The notes below the pieces were generated by a model that worked only from the letters and a program-made list of their open reading frames with translations, had not been told where the DNA came from and ran no database searches. A program made the translations under genes and the position numbers. 60,343 nucleotides of DNA from an uncultured Clostridia bacterium (GTDB lineage Bacteria; Bacillota; Clostridia; Oscillospirales; Ruminococcaceae): positions 1-60,343 of the forward strand of contig CANQJW010000002.1 in assembly GCA_947624345.1 (NCBI GenBank). Direction: 5' to 3'. Below are positions 25,905-35,558 of this stretch, in pieces. Position 1 is the stretch's first letter, and every line of letters begins with the position of its first letter.

Positions 25905-26489
25905 TTACGTCTGCTTATCAAGAGTAAGTCCGTAAGGCGGCATAAATTCCTCTAAGAACACATCCGCCTCTTTGACTTTCAAATCCTTTATTATTTTAAG
26001 TGTTGCTTCTTCCGCATCGCTGAAATCCTTATTGCCCATCTGCTTTTCTTCAACACACTTTATAAGCGCCGATATTTTATCCGCCGCTTTCACAAGCTCC
26101 CAATGCTCAGCATCACTTTCATCTTTGTAAAGCAACGACTCGTACTCCCCTTTAATATCATCGGGGAGATAGGACAAAAGCTGCCTACTTGCATTGTCCT
26201 CTATTTCGGAATACACCGACTTAATGTCCTTGTTGTAATACTTAATCGGCGTGGGTAAATCGCCTGTCAGTATCTCGGTAGTGTCGTGATACATAGCTAA
26301 GAGCGCAACCCTCTCAGGATTTACATTTCCGCCGAAACGTTTATTTCTTAATACCGCCAAAAGATGCGCAATGAACGCAACATCAAGCGAATGCTCGCTT
26401 ATGTTTTCAACGACGGTATTCCTCATTAGGCTCCAGCGATTTATATACTTCATTCTTGAAATGATAGCAAAAAACTTACTGCTTTTCAT
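25905..26489 (-). CDS. HD-domain 5'-deoxynucleotidase, YfbR-like
   Basis: RWSLMRNTVVENISEHSLDVAFIAHLL...MYHDTTEILTGDLPTPIKY. Confidence 0.9.
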   Translation of the reverse strand: MKSSKFFAIISRMKYINRWSLMRNTVVENISEHSLDVAFIAHLLAVLRNKRFGGNVNPERVALLAMYHDTTEILTGDLPTPIKYYNKDIKSVYSEIEDNASRQLLSYLPDDIKGEYESLLYKDESDAEHWELVKAADKISALIKCVEEKQMGNKDFSDAEEATLKIIKDLKVKEADVFLEEFMPPYGLTLDKQT

Positions 26490-26510
26490 TTTAGTCCGCC
26501 TTTATTGTAA

Positions 26511-27713
26511 TTAAATTATACTTAACAATACACCTGCTGCAACAGCCGAGCCGATAACTCCGGCAACATTTGGTCCCATTGCATGCATCAACAGATAGTT
26601 TGTAGGATTTTCCTCCTGACCTACCTTTTGAGAAACTCTTGCCGCCATAGGAACAGCAGATACTCCGGCCGAACCGATAAGCGGATTCACCTTACCCTTT
26701 GTTAAAACGCACATTATCTTTCCGAAAATCACTCCGCAGGCAGTTCCCAGACAGAATGCGGCAACGCCGAGCAAAATAACTCCCAAAAACTCTTTGTTAA
26801 CTATTTTGTCCGCCGTTGTTGTTGCACCTACAGAAATACCTAAGAAAATTGTTATAATGTTCATAAGCTCGTTCTGAGCAGTCTTTACAAGTCTGTCGCA
26901 AACACCGCTTTCTTTAAGCAGATTTCCAAGCATAAGCATACCTACCAAAGGTGCCGCAGATGGAACAAGAAGTGATATAACTATTGTAACAGCTATCGGG
27001 AAAATAATCTTTTCCGTCTTTGAAACAGGTCTTAGCTGTCCCATGACGATAGAACGCTCTTTTTTGGTAGTCAGAGCCTTCATAATAGGCGGCTGAATAA
27101 TAGGAACCAAGGCCATATAGGTATATGCCGCAAGAGCAATAGTACCCGTGTCTATCTTAAAGCTGCCTGACGCCAACAGCTTTGAAGAAACATAAATTGC
27201 TGTAGGTCCGTCTGCTCCGCCGATAATCGCAATAGATCCTGCCTCAGCAGCAGAGAAGCCGAGCAATGCTGCTCCGATAAATGTGAAGAAGATTCCTCCC
27301 TGAGCAGCAGCACCGAGCAAAAAGCTCTTTGGATTTGCAATCAAAGGTGCAAAGTCGGTCATAGCACCGATTCCAAGGAAAATAAGCGGCGGATAAAGCT
27401 GAAGCTTAACGCCAAGATAAAGTATGTCCAGCAGTCCTCCGTCGTGAAGAACCTTGCCGAAATCTATACCCTCGCCTGTTATCTTCCAAAGGTCGGGGTG
27501 GTACATTTCCGTGAAAGGCAGATTTGTCAAAAGCATACCAAAAGCAATAGGTAAAAGAAGCAATGGCTCAAATCCTTTTGCAATTGCTAAATACATAAAT
27601 ATGAATGAAATACCTATCATAATCAGCGATTTCCAGCCGCCGTCAACTATAAATCCTGCAAAGCCGGAAGTCGTTGCTAAATCTACAATTGTGTCAAGAA
27701 ACTTTTCTATCAT
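26511..27713 (-). CDS. oadB: Sodium-translocating decarboxylase beta subunit (OadB/GcdB family)
   Basis: IAIIGGADGPTAIYVSSKLL, polytopic, KILLG-type region (EFLGVILLG). Confidence 0.93.
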   Translation of the reverse strand: MIEKFLDTIVDLATTSGFAGFIVDGGWKSLIMIGISFIFMYLAIAKGFEPLLLLPIAFGMLLTNLPFTEMYHPDLWKITGEGIDFGKVLHDGGLLDILYLGVKLQLYPPLIFLGIGAMTDFAPLIANPKSFLLGAAAQGGIFFTFIGAALLGFSAAEAGSIAIIGGADGPTAIYVSSKLLASGSFKIDTGTIALAAYTYMALVPIIQPPIMKALTTKKERSIVMGQLRPVSKTEKIIFPIAVTIVISLLVPSAAPLVGMLMLGNLLKESGVCDRLVKTAQNELMNIITIFLGISVGATTTADKIVNKEFLGVILLGVAAFCLGTACGVIFGKIMCVLTKGKVNPLIGSAGVSAVPMAARVSQKVGQEENPTNYLLMHAMGPNVAGVIGSAVAAGVLLSII

Positions 27714-27731
27714 AGTTTAATTATCCTTTCA

Positions 27732-28109
27732 TTAAAATGGGCGGGTATTGTCAATAAGTCCTGCGATTGCCCATTCTGTTCTCTGAGGTTTAGCAGTTTT
27801 AATGCTTCTAAGTTTAAGCTTCTTACCGCTTTTTTCGCTCATATGAGCAATCGCCGCAGTAATCACCGCTACTATTTCCTCTTCTATATTATCCTCGATT
27901 TCTGGCGCTGTTTTCAAAATTTCAGCACTAGGTGAAGCTACTTTCTCAGTTTTAACATTATTCTTTGATCCTGCTTTTTTATCTGCATAATTTCTTTGAA
28001 CCTTTGAAATAAGACCGAACAATAACAAAATAATTACCAATAAAATCAGACCACTGAATACAACAGTTAATCCTGTTACAACAACAGACGCTACATATTC
28101 AAAGTTCAT
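27732..28109 (-). CDS. oadG: OadG-family sodium pump decarboxylase gamma subunit
   Basis: N-term TM VASVVVTGLTVVFSGLILLVIILLLFGLI, C-terminal EEEIVAVITAAIAHM; start 28109 (SD GAGGAAA) or 28148. Confidence 0.8.
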   Translation of the reverse strand: MNFEYVASVVVTGLTVVFSGLILLVIILLLFGLISKVQRNYADKKAGSKNNVKTEKVASPSAEILKTAPEIEDNIEEEIVAVITAAIAHMSEKSGKKLKLRSIKTAKPQRTEWAIAGLIDNTRPF

Positions 28110-28187
28110 ATCAATTTCCTCTGACAGCAAGGAACCTATTAAATTCATACCTCAAAATCTCCCTTTATAGTAATATCATTCTTAATA

Positions 28188-28216
28188 AGTATACAGCAAA
28201 TCGAGTATATTTTCAA
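28188..28216 (-). promoter_or_regulatory. Promoter of oadG-oadB
   Basis: Minus strand TTGAAA, 17-nt spacer, TATACT. Confidence 0.6.
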
Positions 28217-28262
28217 TACTTTGCCGTTATTTTTTTCATTACCTTAATATAAATTCAAGTCT

Positions 28263-28979
28263 TTATTTATTCAGCTGTGTGGATGCTATGGTAAAACAAT
28301 AGACTGCTTTTGCTCCATTTTCTTTTAAAATTCTTGCACATTCATTAAGAGTGCTTCCTGTTGTGATAATATCATCACAAAGCAAAATTACCTTGCCGTT
28401 TACTTCCTGAATACACTTCTTATCACTTGAGTATAACCCCTTGACAGCCTTTGCCCGCTCATAACTATTAAGCTTATGCTGAGCAATGTTATTTTTCAGT
28501 TTTATTAAAAGTCTGGTGTTTCTCGGCTTGTTTATAATATTTGAAACAGTCTTTGCTATTATATCTGTCTGATTGTATCGTCTCACACGCTTTGCCGATT
28601 TGTGCATAGGTACTGATGTAACAACATCAATTTTACCTATGTCAACCATGCTTGACAACCTATCATAAATCCTATCCTCGAAAACATCAACAAGATTTAC
28701 AGCCTTATCAACCTTGAACCTGATTATTCCGTCTCTGATAATACCACTGTAATCTACAATGCTTACACAGCCGTCATAGTGGATTTTGATCTCATCACAC
28801 ATACAATTTTCTTGTCCGCATCTTTTGCAGTGCTCTGTGTTGATAAAAGGTATTTCTTCTCCACATTTTTCACAGCAATTCTCATTCCACTTTATAACCT
28901 TTCCGCAAAAGGGACATCTGTTTGGAAAGAAAATGTCGAGTATATACTTTTTTATATTATCAGAATTCGATTTCATCAT
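28263..28979 (-). CDS. comF: ComF family phosphoribosyltransferase-like protein
   Basis: CPFCGKVIKWNENCCEKCGEEI...VILLCDDIITTGSTLNECARIL; start uncertain, overlaps the recD2 stop. Confidence 0.9.
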   Translation of the reverse strand: MMKSNSDNIKKYILDIFFPNRCPFCGKVIKWNENCCEKCGEEIPFINTEHCKRCGQENCMCDEIKIHYDGCVSIVDYSGIIRDGIIRFKVDKAVNLVDVFEDRIYDRLSSMVDIGKIDVVTSVPMHKSAKRVRRYNQTDIIAKTVSNIINKPRNTRLLIKLKNNIAQHKLNSYERAKAVKGLYSSDKKCIQEVNGKVILLCDDIITTGSTLNECARILKENGAKAVYCFTIASTQLNK

Positions 28980-31209
28980 TAAATTCATCGCTGTTACCAT
29001 CCTGAATAAGCATATTTTTTAATACGGTATATCTTAAAGTTCTTCGGTTATTGTCAATCATAGACTCAAGCTTCCTTGACGAACCTATTATAATCAAAAG
29101 CTTTTTTGCCCTTGTTACAGCCGTATAAAGCAGATTTCTGTAATAAAGCTTGTCAAACCCTCCAAAAACAGTAAGTATAACCACATCAAACTCGCTTCCC
29201 TGACTTTTATGAACGGTTATTGCATATGCAAGGTCAAGGTTTTCAAGCATTGAAATTGTATAGTTGCATATCCTGCCCCCAAAATCAATGGTGACAATTC
29301 CTGTATATTTATTAGCGGCAGTGATGATTCCAATATCTCCATTAAAAATACCTGTTCCGTTTTCCTTAACACCGTCGCCCAAATCCTTTGACCACACAAT
29401 ATCATAATTGTTCTTTGTCTGCATAACCTTGTCCCCTACACGGTATGTATACTGAAAGGTTTTTATCTCCGACTTATCTTTTGACGGCGGATTAAGCTCT
29501 GCCTGAAGCCTTTTATTAAGCTCAACCGTTCCCGACGGACCTTTTCTCGTAGGCGATAAAACCTGAATATCGTCAATCGACGAATACCCATAAGCCTTTG
29601 GAAGCCTGTCCTTAGTAAGCTCTACCACTAATGACTGAAGCTCATTATGCTGGAGCCTCTGGAAAAAGAAAAAGTCATTGTCTTTTTTGCTCAAATCAAT
29701 ATGCTCTCCGCCGACAATCTTGTGTGCATTGACAACTATTGAGCTTTGTCTTGCCTGCCTGAAAATCTCTTTAAGTGTTACAATCGGCACAACTCCGCTG
29801 TCTATTATGTCTTTGAGAACATTCCCTGCCCCCACTGACGGAAGCTGATCGCTGTCGCCTACCATAATAAGCTTACAGGTCATCGGGATCGCCCTTAAAA
29901 GCGCTTCAAACAAAAGGGAATCTACCATAGACATCTCGTCTATTATCATTACGTCACAGTCGAGCAGGTTGTTTTCATTATAATTAAAGTGAGGTCTGTC
30001 CCCATCTGAAAATTTAACTTCCAGCATACGGTGAATAGTCTTTGCCTCATATCCAGTTAAATCGGATATTCTCTTTGCCGCACGCCCTGTGGGAGCGGTT
30101 ATCAGAACATTAAGCCCCTGCTGTTCAAACAATGAGATTATAGCATTTAGCGTGGTAGTCTTTCCTGTTCCGGGACCTCCGGTAAGAACCAAAAATCCGC
30201 AAGATAATGCTGTATTTATCGCCTTTTTCTGAAGATCCTCATACTCTATATTATTCTGCTCCTCTGCTATAGCGATTATTTCATCATAATTTATCTTGCT
30301 GTCAAAAAGACATTCTTTCATAATTCTCAGCCGTCTTGAAATATAATTCTCAGCTGTATAGTAGTCCCTAAGCAATATAAAAGGTCTATTTTTCTTTTTG
30401 AAAACACAAAGATTTTCTTCGTTTATTTCTTCCTCCAGAACCTCATTGAACCTATCCTCATCAATATCTAAAAACTTGCAGGTAATAAGTCTCAGCTTGT
30501 CCTCAGGCAGACAGGTATGCCCAGCATAGGAATTTTGAATAAGCACATTCGATATACCTGCTTTTATGCGATTTTCATTATCCTTTGGAAGCTCAATATC
30601 GAATGCCATTTCATCAGCCTTGAAAAAAGGAAGTTCAATTCCGGCACCGCATAACACATACGGATTTGTTCTGACCATTTCCTCTGTAGGCTGGCCCCAG
30701 CGTTTCCACGCTTTAGCACCATAGCTTGCTGAGATACCAAACTTAGACAGATACCCCATCAAAGACCGCAAACCGTTGACATTCTTAAATTCATCGGAAA
30801 TTTTTTGGCACTTCTTCTTCGTTATACCTTCAACCTCGCATAGACGCTCCGGCTCTTTTTCCATAACTTCCAGCGCCATATCACCGAATTTATCTACGAT
30901 CCTCCCTGCAATGACAGGCCCGATACCCTTTATTGCTCCGCTTGCAAGATACTTTCTTATAGCTGATTCCGTTGTGGGCATTTTTCTCTCGCATAGAGTA
31001 ACCTTAAACTGCTCGCCAAATTTCGCGTGGTTTATAAACTCACCTGTGAGGGATAGTTCCTCGCCCTCGTCTACATCACAAATCTCGCCTACAACAGTAA
31101 CAGGGTCGCCGCCAACGTCAAGCGTCAGTACGGCAAACCCGTTTTCCTCATTATTATAAATAACACAATCTACTGTGCCTTCAATCTGACAAAGCTCTTT
31201 TTCCTTCAT
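28960..31209 (-). CDS. recD2: ATP-dependent RecD2-like DNA helicase
   Basis: LTGGPGTGKTTTLNAIISLF...VMIIDEMSMVDSLLFEALL...YAITVHKSQGSEFDVVIL. Confidence 0.95.
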   Translation of the reverse strand: MKEKELCQIEGTVDCVIYNNEENGFAVLTLDVGGDPVTVVGEICDVDEGEELSLTGEFINHAKFGEQFKVTLCERKMPTTESAIRKYLASGAIKGIGPVIAGRIVDKFGDMALEVMEKEPERLCEVEGITKKKCQKISDEFKNVNGLRSLMGYLSKFGISASYGAKAWKRWGQPTEEMVRTNPYVLCGAGIELPFFKADEMAFDIELPKDNENRIKAGISNVLIQNSYAGHTCLPEDKLRLITCKFLDIDEDRFNEVLEEEINEENLCVFKKKNRPFILLRDYYTAENYISRRLRIMKECLFDSKINYDEIIAIAEEQNNIEYEDLQKKAINTALSCGFLVLTGGPGTGKTTTLNAIISLFEQQGLNVLITAPTGRAAKRISDLTGYEAKTIHRMLEVKFSDGDRPHFNYNENNLLDCDVMIIDEMSMVDSLLFEALLRAIPMTCKLIMVGDSDQLPSVGAGNVLKDIIDSGVVPIVTLKEIFRQARQSSIVVNAHKIVGGEHIDLSKKDNDFFFFQRLQHNELQSLVVELTKDRLPKAYGYSSIDDIQVLSPTRKGPSGTVELNKRLQAELNPPSKDKSEIKTFQYTYRVGDKVMQTKNNYDIVWSKDLGDGVKENGTGIFNGDIGIITAANKYTGIVTIDFGGRICNYTISMLENLDLAYAITVHKSQGSEFDVVILTVFGGFDKLYYRNLLYTAVTRAKKLLIIIGSSRKLESMIDNNRRTLRYTVLKNMLIQDGNSDEFNDEIEF

Positions 31210-31265
31210 TTTAATCTCCGTAGTTTTCTATGCAGCAACCATTATGTACAATATTTTGTCAGTCT

Positions 31266-31604
31266 CTACATCTTAGACCTTATGTAATTTTCAAGACTGT
31301 TTTGCTTGATTATTTTAACACTATCAAATTCCTCACATACATCACTCAGCTGGACGGTGCAGTTTTCATCAGGCTCATCACGCAAATATATCAAAATCTC
31401 ACTCTCATCACTACCGCCGCTGAATTTGTTATCCCAGTAAGCCGATTTTATCGTCTTTGCAATTTCAGGCATACTGTTGCTTATAGGAATGATTATAAAT
31501 TTTCTGTAATCCTGTGTCTTACCCGAATCAAGCAGCTTTTTAACAACATATATGAGAGCCATAATAAATACTAATAAAAATAGTGCAGCAAAAAGCTCAT
31601 TCAT
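31266..31604 (-). CDS. Small membrane-anchored hypothetical protein
   Basis: N-terminal TM (LFAALFLLVFIMALIYVV); ATG 31604 with GAGGTGAGGAAG upstream. Confidence 0.65.
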   Translation of the reverse strand: MNELFAALFLLVFIMALIYVVKKLLDSGKTQDYRKFIIIPISNSMPEIAKTIKSAYWDNKFSGGSDESEILIYLRDEPDENCTVQLSDVCEEFDSVKIIKQNSLENYIRSKM

Positions 31605-31740
31605 CTTCCTCACCTCTGATTCATAATATGATGAAGAGGAAGATTATGCTACAATAATTATACTATTCCGGGCAATCTTTTTCAAGTATAAAAATAAGCA
31701 CTTACACGAAAAATTATAAGTGCGTTATATATAAACCTCT

Positions 31741-31918
31741 AAAAGCTTTCGTTAAAGACTTTTTCAAAAGGCTTGCAAGTCAAGGACAGAGCCCTGTCAT
31801 CGACCGAAGTCGGCGAAATTACCTTTACATATGTGCGCTCTAAAAAAGACAAGTTTTAAAATAATTCATTGGACTATTAAAATAGGGAAATCCCTGCAAG
31901 AGAGGGGTTTCCCTAAAA
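31741..31918 (-). repeat. Dispersed structured intergenic repeat, copy A
   Basis: Reverse complement TAGGGAAACCCCTCTCTTGCAGGGATTTCCCT...GATGACAGGGCTCTGTCCTTGACTTGCAAGCCTTTTGAAAAAG aligns to copies B and C. Confidence 0.8.
31884..31914 (-). terminator. Hairpin just downstream of pnp, part of repeat copy A
   Basis: Minus strand AGGGAAACCCCTCTCTTGCAGGGATTTCCCT then ATTTTAAT. Confidence 0.6.
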
Positions 31919-31926
31919 ACAATTTT

Positions 31927-34047
31927 TTATTCGCTTTGAGCTGCTTTCTTTGCTTCAATATCAGCTAAAGCGTCTTTTCTTGAAAGATTGATTCTTCCCT
32001 GATCGTCAATCTCCATAACCTTGACTACTATTTCATCACCGATCGCAACAACATCTTCAACCTTGTTTACTCTCTGCTTATCCAGCTTTGAAATGTGAAC
32101 TAAGCCGTCTTTTCCCGGAGCAATCTCTACAAATGCTCCGAAGTTCATTATTCTTACAACCTTACCCTTGTAGATAGAACCAATCTCAGGATCGTTTGCA
32201 ATTGTATCAATAATAGAAATTGCAGCCTGACATTTTTCCTTGTCAAGACCGGAAACAAATACATTTCCGTCCTCTTCAATATCAATCTTACAATCGCAGT
32301 CAGCGGCAATTTTCTGAATTACCTTTCCGCCCGAACCTATAACGTCTCTGATTTTATCAACAGGTACCTTAGTCGTAAACATCTTAGGAGCCCACTTGCT
32401 GACTTCTGCTCTTGGCTCAGGAATTGCCTTGAGCATAATCTCATCTAAGATATAAAGTCTTGCCTTATGGGTTTTCTCAAATGCCTCTTTGATAATCTCA
32501 GGAGTAAGACCGTCCACCTTGATGTCAACCTGAATAGCTGTGATACCTTTCTTTGTACCGCCTACCTTGAAGTCCATATCTCCGTAGAAGTCCTCAAGTC
32601 CTTGAATATCAACCATTGTCTGGAAGCTTCCATCATCCTTAGTGATAAGTCCGCAGGAAATACCTGCAACAGGAGCTTTAATCGGTACTCCGGCGTCCAT
32701 CAACGCAAGAGTAGAACCGCATATTGAACCCTGAGATGTCGAGCCGTTTGAAGAAAGAACCTCTGATACCATTCTGATAGCATAAGGGAATTCCTCAACG
32801 CTTGGGATAACAGGAACAAGCGCCTTCTCGGCCAATGCTCCGTGGCCTATCTCTCTTCTTCCGGGACCTCTTGAAGGTCTTGTTTCGCCAACAGAATATG
32901 AAGGGAAATTATAGTGGTGAATATATCTCTTTGAAACCTCTTCGTCTAAGCCGTCCAGCTTCTGAGCTTCGCTTACAGGGCCAAGAGTACAAATTGTCAT
33001 TACTTGAGTTTGTCCTCTTGTAAAAATTCCCGAGCCGTGAACTCTTGGAAGAACGCCGACCTCTGACGCCAAAGGTCTGATTTCGTCTATACCACGTCCG
33101 TCAACTCTCTTGCCTTCATAAAGCCAAGCTCTTACGATCTTCTTCTGAAGCTTATAGATGATTTCATCGATCATTACAGCGTTATCTTTTTCTTCATCAT
33201 CGAACTTCTCGTGGATAGCGTCAATGATAGGCTGAAGTCTTGCGTCACGAACATTCTTGTCGTTTGTGTCGAGGGCAGCCTTTACATCTTCAGCAGCAAA
33301 AGCCTCAATCTCGTCAAATAAATCGTGATCAACCTCCTGCGACTCAAACTCAAATTTTGGCTTTCCGATTTCCTTTTGAATGTCTGCTATAAACGCAACC
33401 ATTTTCTTTATTTCCTCGTGGCCCTTTAAGATAGCCTCGAGCATTGTGTCGTCGTCAACCTCGTCAGCACCTGCTTCAATCATAACGATTTTTTCAGCAG
33501 AGCCTGCTACTGTAAGATTGAGGTGATTTCTCTCTCTTTGCTCAAGTGTTGGGTCAAAAACAATTTCTCCGTCTACAAGTCCAATGCTAAGCCCTGCAAT
33601 AGGTCCATTGAACGGAATATCGGAAATTGAAAGTGCTGCTGAGACCGCGATCATTCCTGCAACCTCGGGCGAGTTATCAGGGTCAACCGATAAAACAGTC
33701 ATTACAACTCCAACATCGTTTCTCATATCCTTAGGGAACAAAGGTCTTATCTGTCTGTCAACCATACGAGATGTCAGTATCGCCTTATCTGCTGGTTTAC
33801 CCTCTCTCTTTGTAAAAGAGCCTGGGATCTTTCCAACTGAATAAAGTCTCTCCTCGTAATCTACTGATAATGGGAAAAAGTCTATTCCCTCTCTTGGCTT
33901 TGCTGAAGCCGTTACATTTGCCATTACTACCGTTTCGCCATAGCGTACCCAACATGAGCCGTTTGAAAGCTCACAGGTTTTGCCTGTTTCAATAACAAGC
34001 GGTCTGCCGGCATAGGTAGTCTCAAAGGTTTTGAAATTCTCAAACAT
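31927..34047 (-). CDS. pnp: Polyribonucleotide nucleotidyltransferase
   Basis: Two RNase PH domains, KH (VIGSGGKVIQKIAADCDCKIDIEEDG) and S1 (GKVVRIMNFGAFVEIAPGKDGLVHISKL). Confidence 0.98.
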   Translation of the reverse strand: MFENFKTFETTYAGRPLVIETGKTCELSNGSCWVRYGETVVMANVTASAKPREGIDFFPLSVDYEERLYSVGKIPGSFTKREGKPADKAILTSRMVDRQIRPLFPKDMRNDVGVVMTVLSVDPDNSPEVAGMIAVSAALSISDIPFNGPIAGLSIGLVDGEIVFDPTLEQRERNHLNLTVAGSAEKIVMIEAGADEVDDDTMLEAILKGHEEIKKMVAFIADIQKEIGKPKFEFESQEVDHDLFDEIEAFAAEDVKAALDTNDKNVRDARLQPIIDAIHEKFDDEEKDNAVMIDEIIYKLQKKIVRAWLYEGKRVDGRGIDEIRPLASEVGVLPRVHGSGIFTRGQTQVMTICTLGPVSEAQKLDGLDEEVSKRYIHHYNFPSYSVGETRPSRGPGRREIGHGALAEKALVPVIPSVEEFPYAIRMVSEVLSSNGSTSQGSICGSTLALMDAGVPIKAPVAGISCGLITKDDGSFQTMVDIQGLEDFYGDMDFKVGGTKKGITAIQVDIKVDGLTPEIIKEAFEKTHKARLYILDEIMLKAIPEPRAEVSKWAPKMFTTKVPVDKIRDVIGSGGKVIQKIAADCDCKIDIEEDGNVFVSGLDKEKCQAAISIIDTIANDPEIGSIYKGKVVRIMNFGAFVEIAPGKDGLVHISKLDKQRVNKVEDVVAIGDEIVVKVMEIDDQGRINLSRKDALADIEAKKAAQSE

Positions 34048-34194
34048 TTTTAAAACTCCTTTTCTTTAAATTTTCTTAGTCCGAAAGCCCTTGCAATCAG
34101 ACTTATGACAGGAGCTTTAGCAAAAAATACAGGATTATTTTCAATCCGATAACCCTCTATTTATTGCTAATCACTCTCTGCCAATATACACCAA

Positions 34195-34225
34195 AAGGCA
34201 GACAGCGAATATCCGCCTCTGCCTT
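34195..34225 (-). terminator. Hairpin downstream of rpsO
   Basis: Minus strand AAGGCAGA-GGCGGATATTCGCTG-TCTGCCTTTTGG. Confidence 0.6.
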
Positions 34226-34239
34226 ATTGATAACAAAAC

Positions 34240-34506
34240 TTACTTACGGATGCCGAGCTTTTCGATAGTAGCCCTGTATCTTTCAACATCCTTCTTCTGA
34301 AGATAGCTTAAGAGATTTCTTCTCTTACCAACCATCTTTAAAAGACCTCTTCTTGAGTGGTGGTCCTTCTTGTGAACCTTTAAATGCTCAGTCAAATCGT
34401 TGATCCTCTTTGTCAGAATTGCAATCTGAACCTCTGGTGAGCCTGTGTCTGTATCGTGCTTTCTGTTAGCTTCGATTACAGCTGTTTTTTCTTCTTTTCT
34501 TAGCAT
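34240..34506 (-). CDS. rpsO: 30S ribosomal protein S15
   Basis: [59 protein letters not shown] at 34506. Confidence 0.97.
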   Translation of the reverse strand: MLRKEEKTAVIEANRKHDTDTGSPEVQIAILTKRINDLTEHLKVHKKDHHSRRGLLKMVGKRRNLLSYLQKKDVERYRATIEKLGIRK

Positions 34507-34700
34507 AATTGTACCTCTTTTCTTGTTATTAACCACTGTCATAGATTAAGGTAAAGATACCTCCCTTTTCGGGCATTCGCCATAATCCACGGCATAGTTT
34601 TGGTTGCCTTTTATAACAACGGTAGTAATATTACCACAAATTCTCTCAATTGTAAATAGTTTTTACAATTTTTTAATAATTTTACTTTCTTGCTTACAGT

Positions 34701-35558
34701 CTATTTGATATTCCTGTTCAACTTAGCGGCTGTCAGAGTATTCTGCATAAGCATAGCTATGGTCATAGGTCCTACTCCACCCGGAACTGGCGTAATATGA
34801 CTTGCGACCTTTGAAGCAGTTTCAAACTCAACGTCTCCGCACAGCTTTCCGTTATCGAGCCTGTTCATGCCGACGTCGATAACAACAGCGCCATCTTTTA
34901 TCATATCGCCCTTTATAAGGTTAGGAACGCCTACCGCCGCAACCAGAATATCGGCTTTCTTACACTCTGCCTTTAAATCCTTAGTCTTTGAATGGCAAAT
35001 TGTTACCGTTCCGCTTTTGTGAAGTAAAAGCATCGACATAGGCTTTCCGACTATATTACTTCTTCCGACCACTACACATTCCTTGCCCTTAATATCGACA
35101 CCGGTTGAGGCTATAAGCTCCATCACTCCTGCAGGAGTACACGGCAAAAAGCTGTAATCTCCTATCATGATCTTTCCTACGTTAACAGGGTGAAATGCGT
35201 CAACGTCCTTGTTAGGGTCAATATTATTGATTATCACATTCTCGTCAATATGCTTTGGAAGCGGAAGCTGACAGAGTATACCGTCAATTTTATCATCAAT
35301 GTTCAGCTTATTCACAAGCTTTAACAGCTCTTCCTCTGTAGTCTCCTCAGGTAGGGCGTATTCATAAGAATCAAAGCCTACATACTCGCAAGCCTTTTTC
35401 TTATTGTTTACATAAATTCTCGAAGCGGGATCATCACCAACGATTATTACTGCAAGACCTGCTGTAACTCCGTACTTTTTCTTAAGCAGTGCTGCTTCCT
35501 CTTTAATTCTGTCCTTTACGTTTTGTGATACTGCTTTTCCGTCAATAATATTACTCAT
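34701..35558 (-). CDS. folD: Bifunctional methylenetetrahydrofolate dehydrogenase/cyclohydrolase
   Basis: VNKKKACEYVGFDSYEYALPEE...DGILCQLPLPKHI...VVGRSNIVGKPMSMLLL...TPVPGGVGPMTIAMLM. Confidence 0.97.
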   Translation of the reverse strand: MSNIIDGKAVSQNVKDRIKEEAALLKKKYGVTAGLAVIIVGDDPASRIYVNNKKKACEYVGFDSYEYALPEETTEEELLKLVNKLNIDDKIDGILCQLPLPKHIDENVIINNIDPNKDVDAFHPVNVGKIMIGDYSFLPCTPAGVMELIASTGVDIKGKECVVVGRSNIVGKPMSMLLLHKSGTVTICHSKTKDLKAECKKADILVAAVGVPNLIKGDMIKDGAVVIDVGMNRLDNGKLCGDVEFETASKVASHITPVPGGVGPMTIAMLMQNTLTAAKLNRNIK

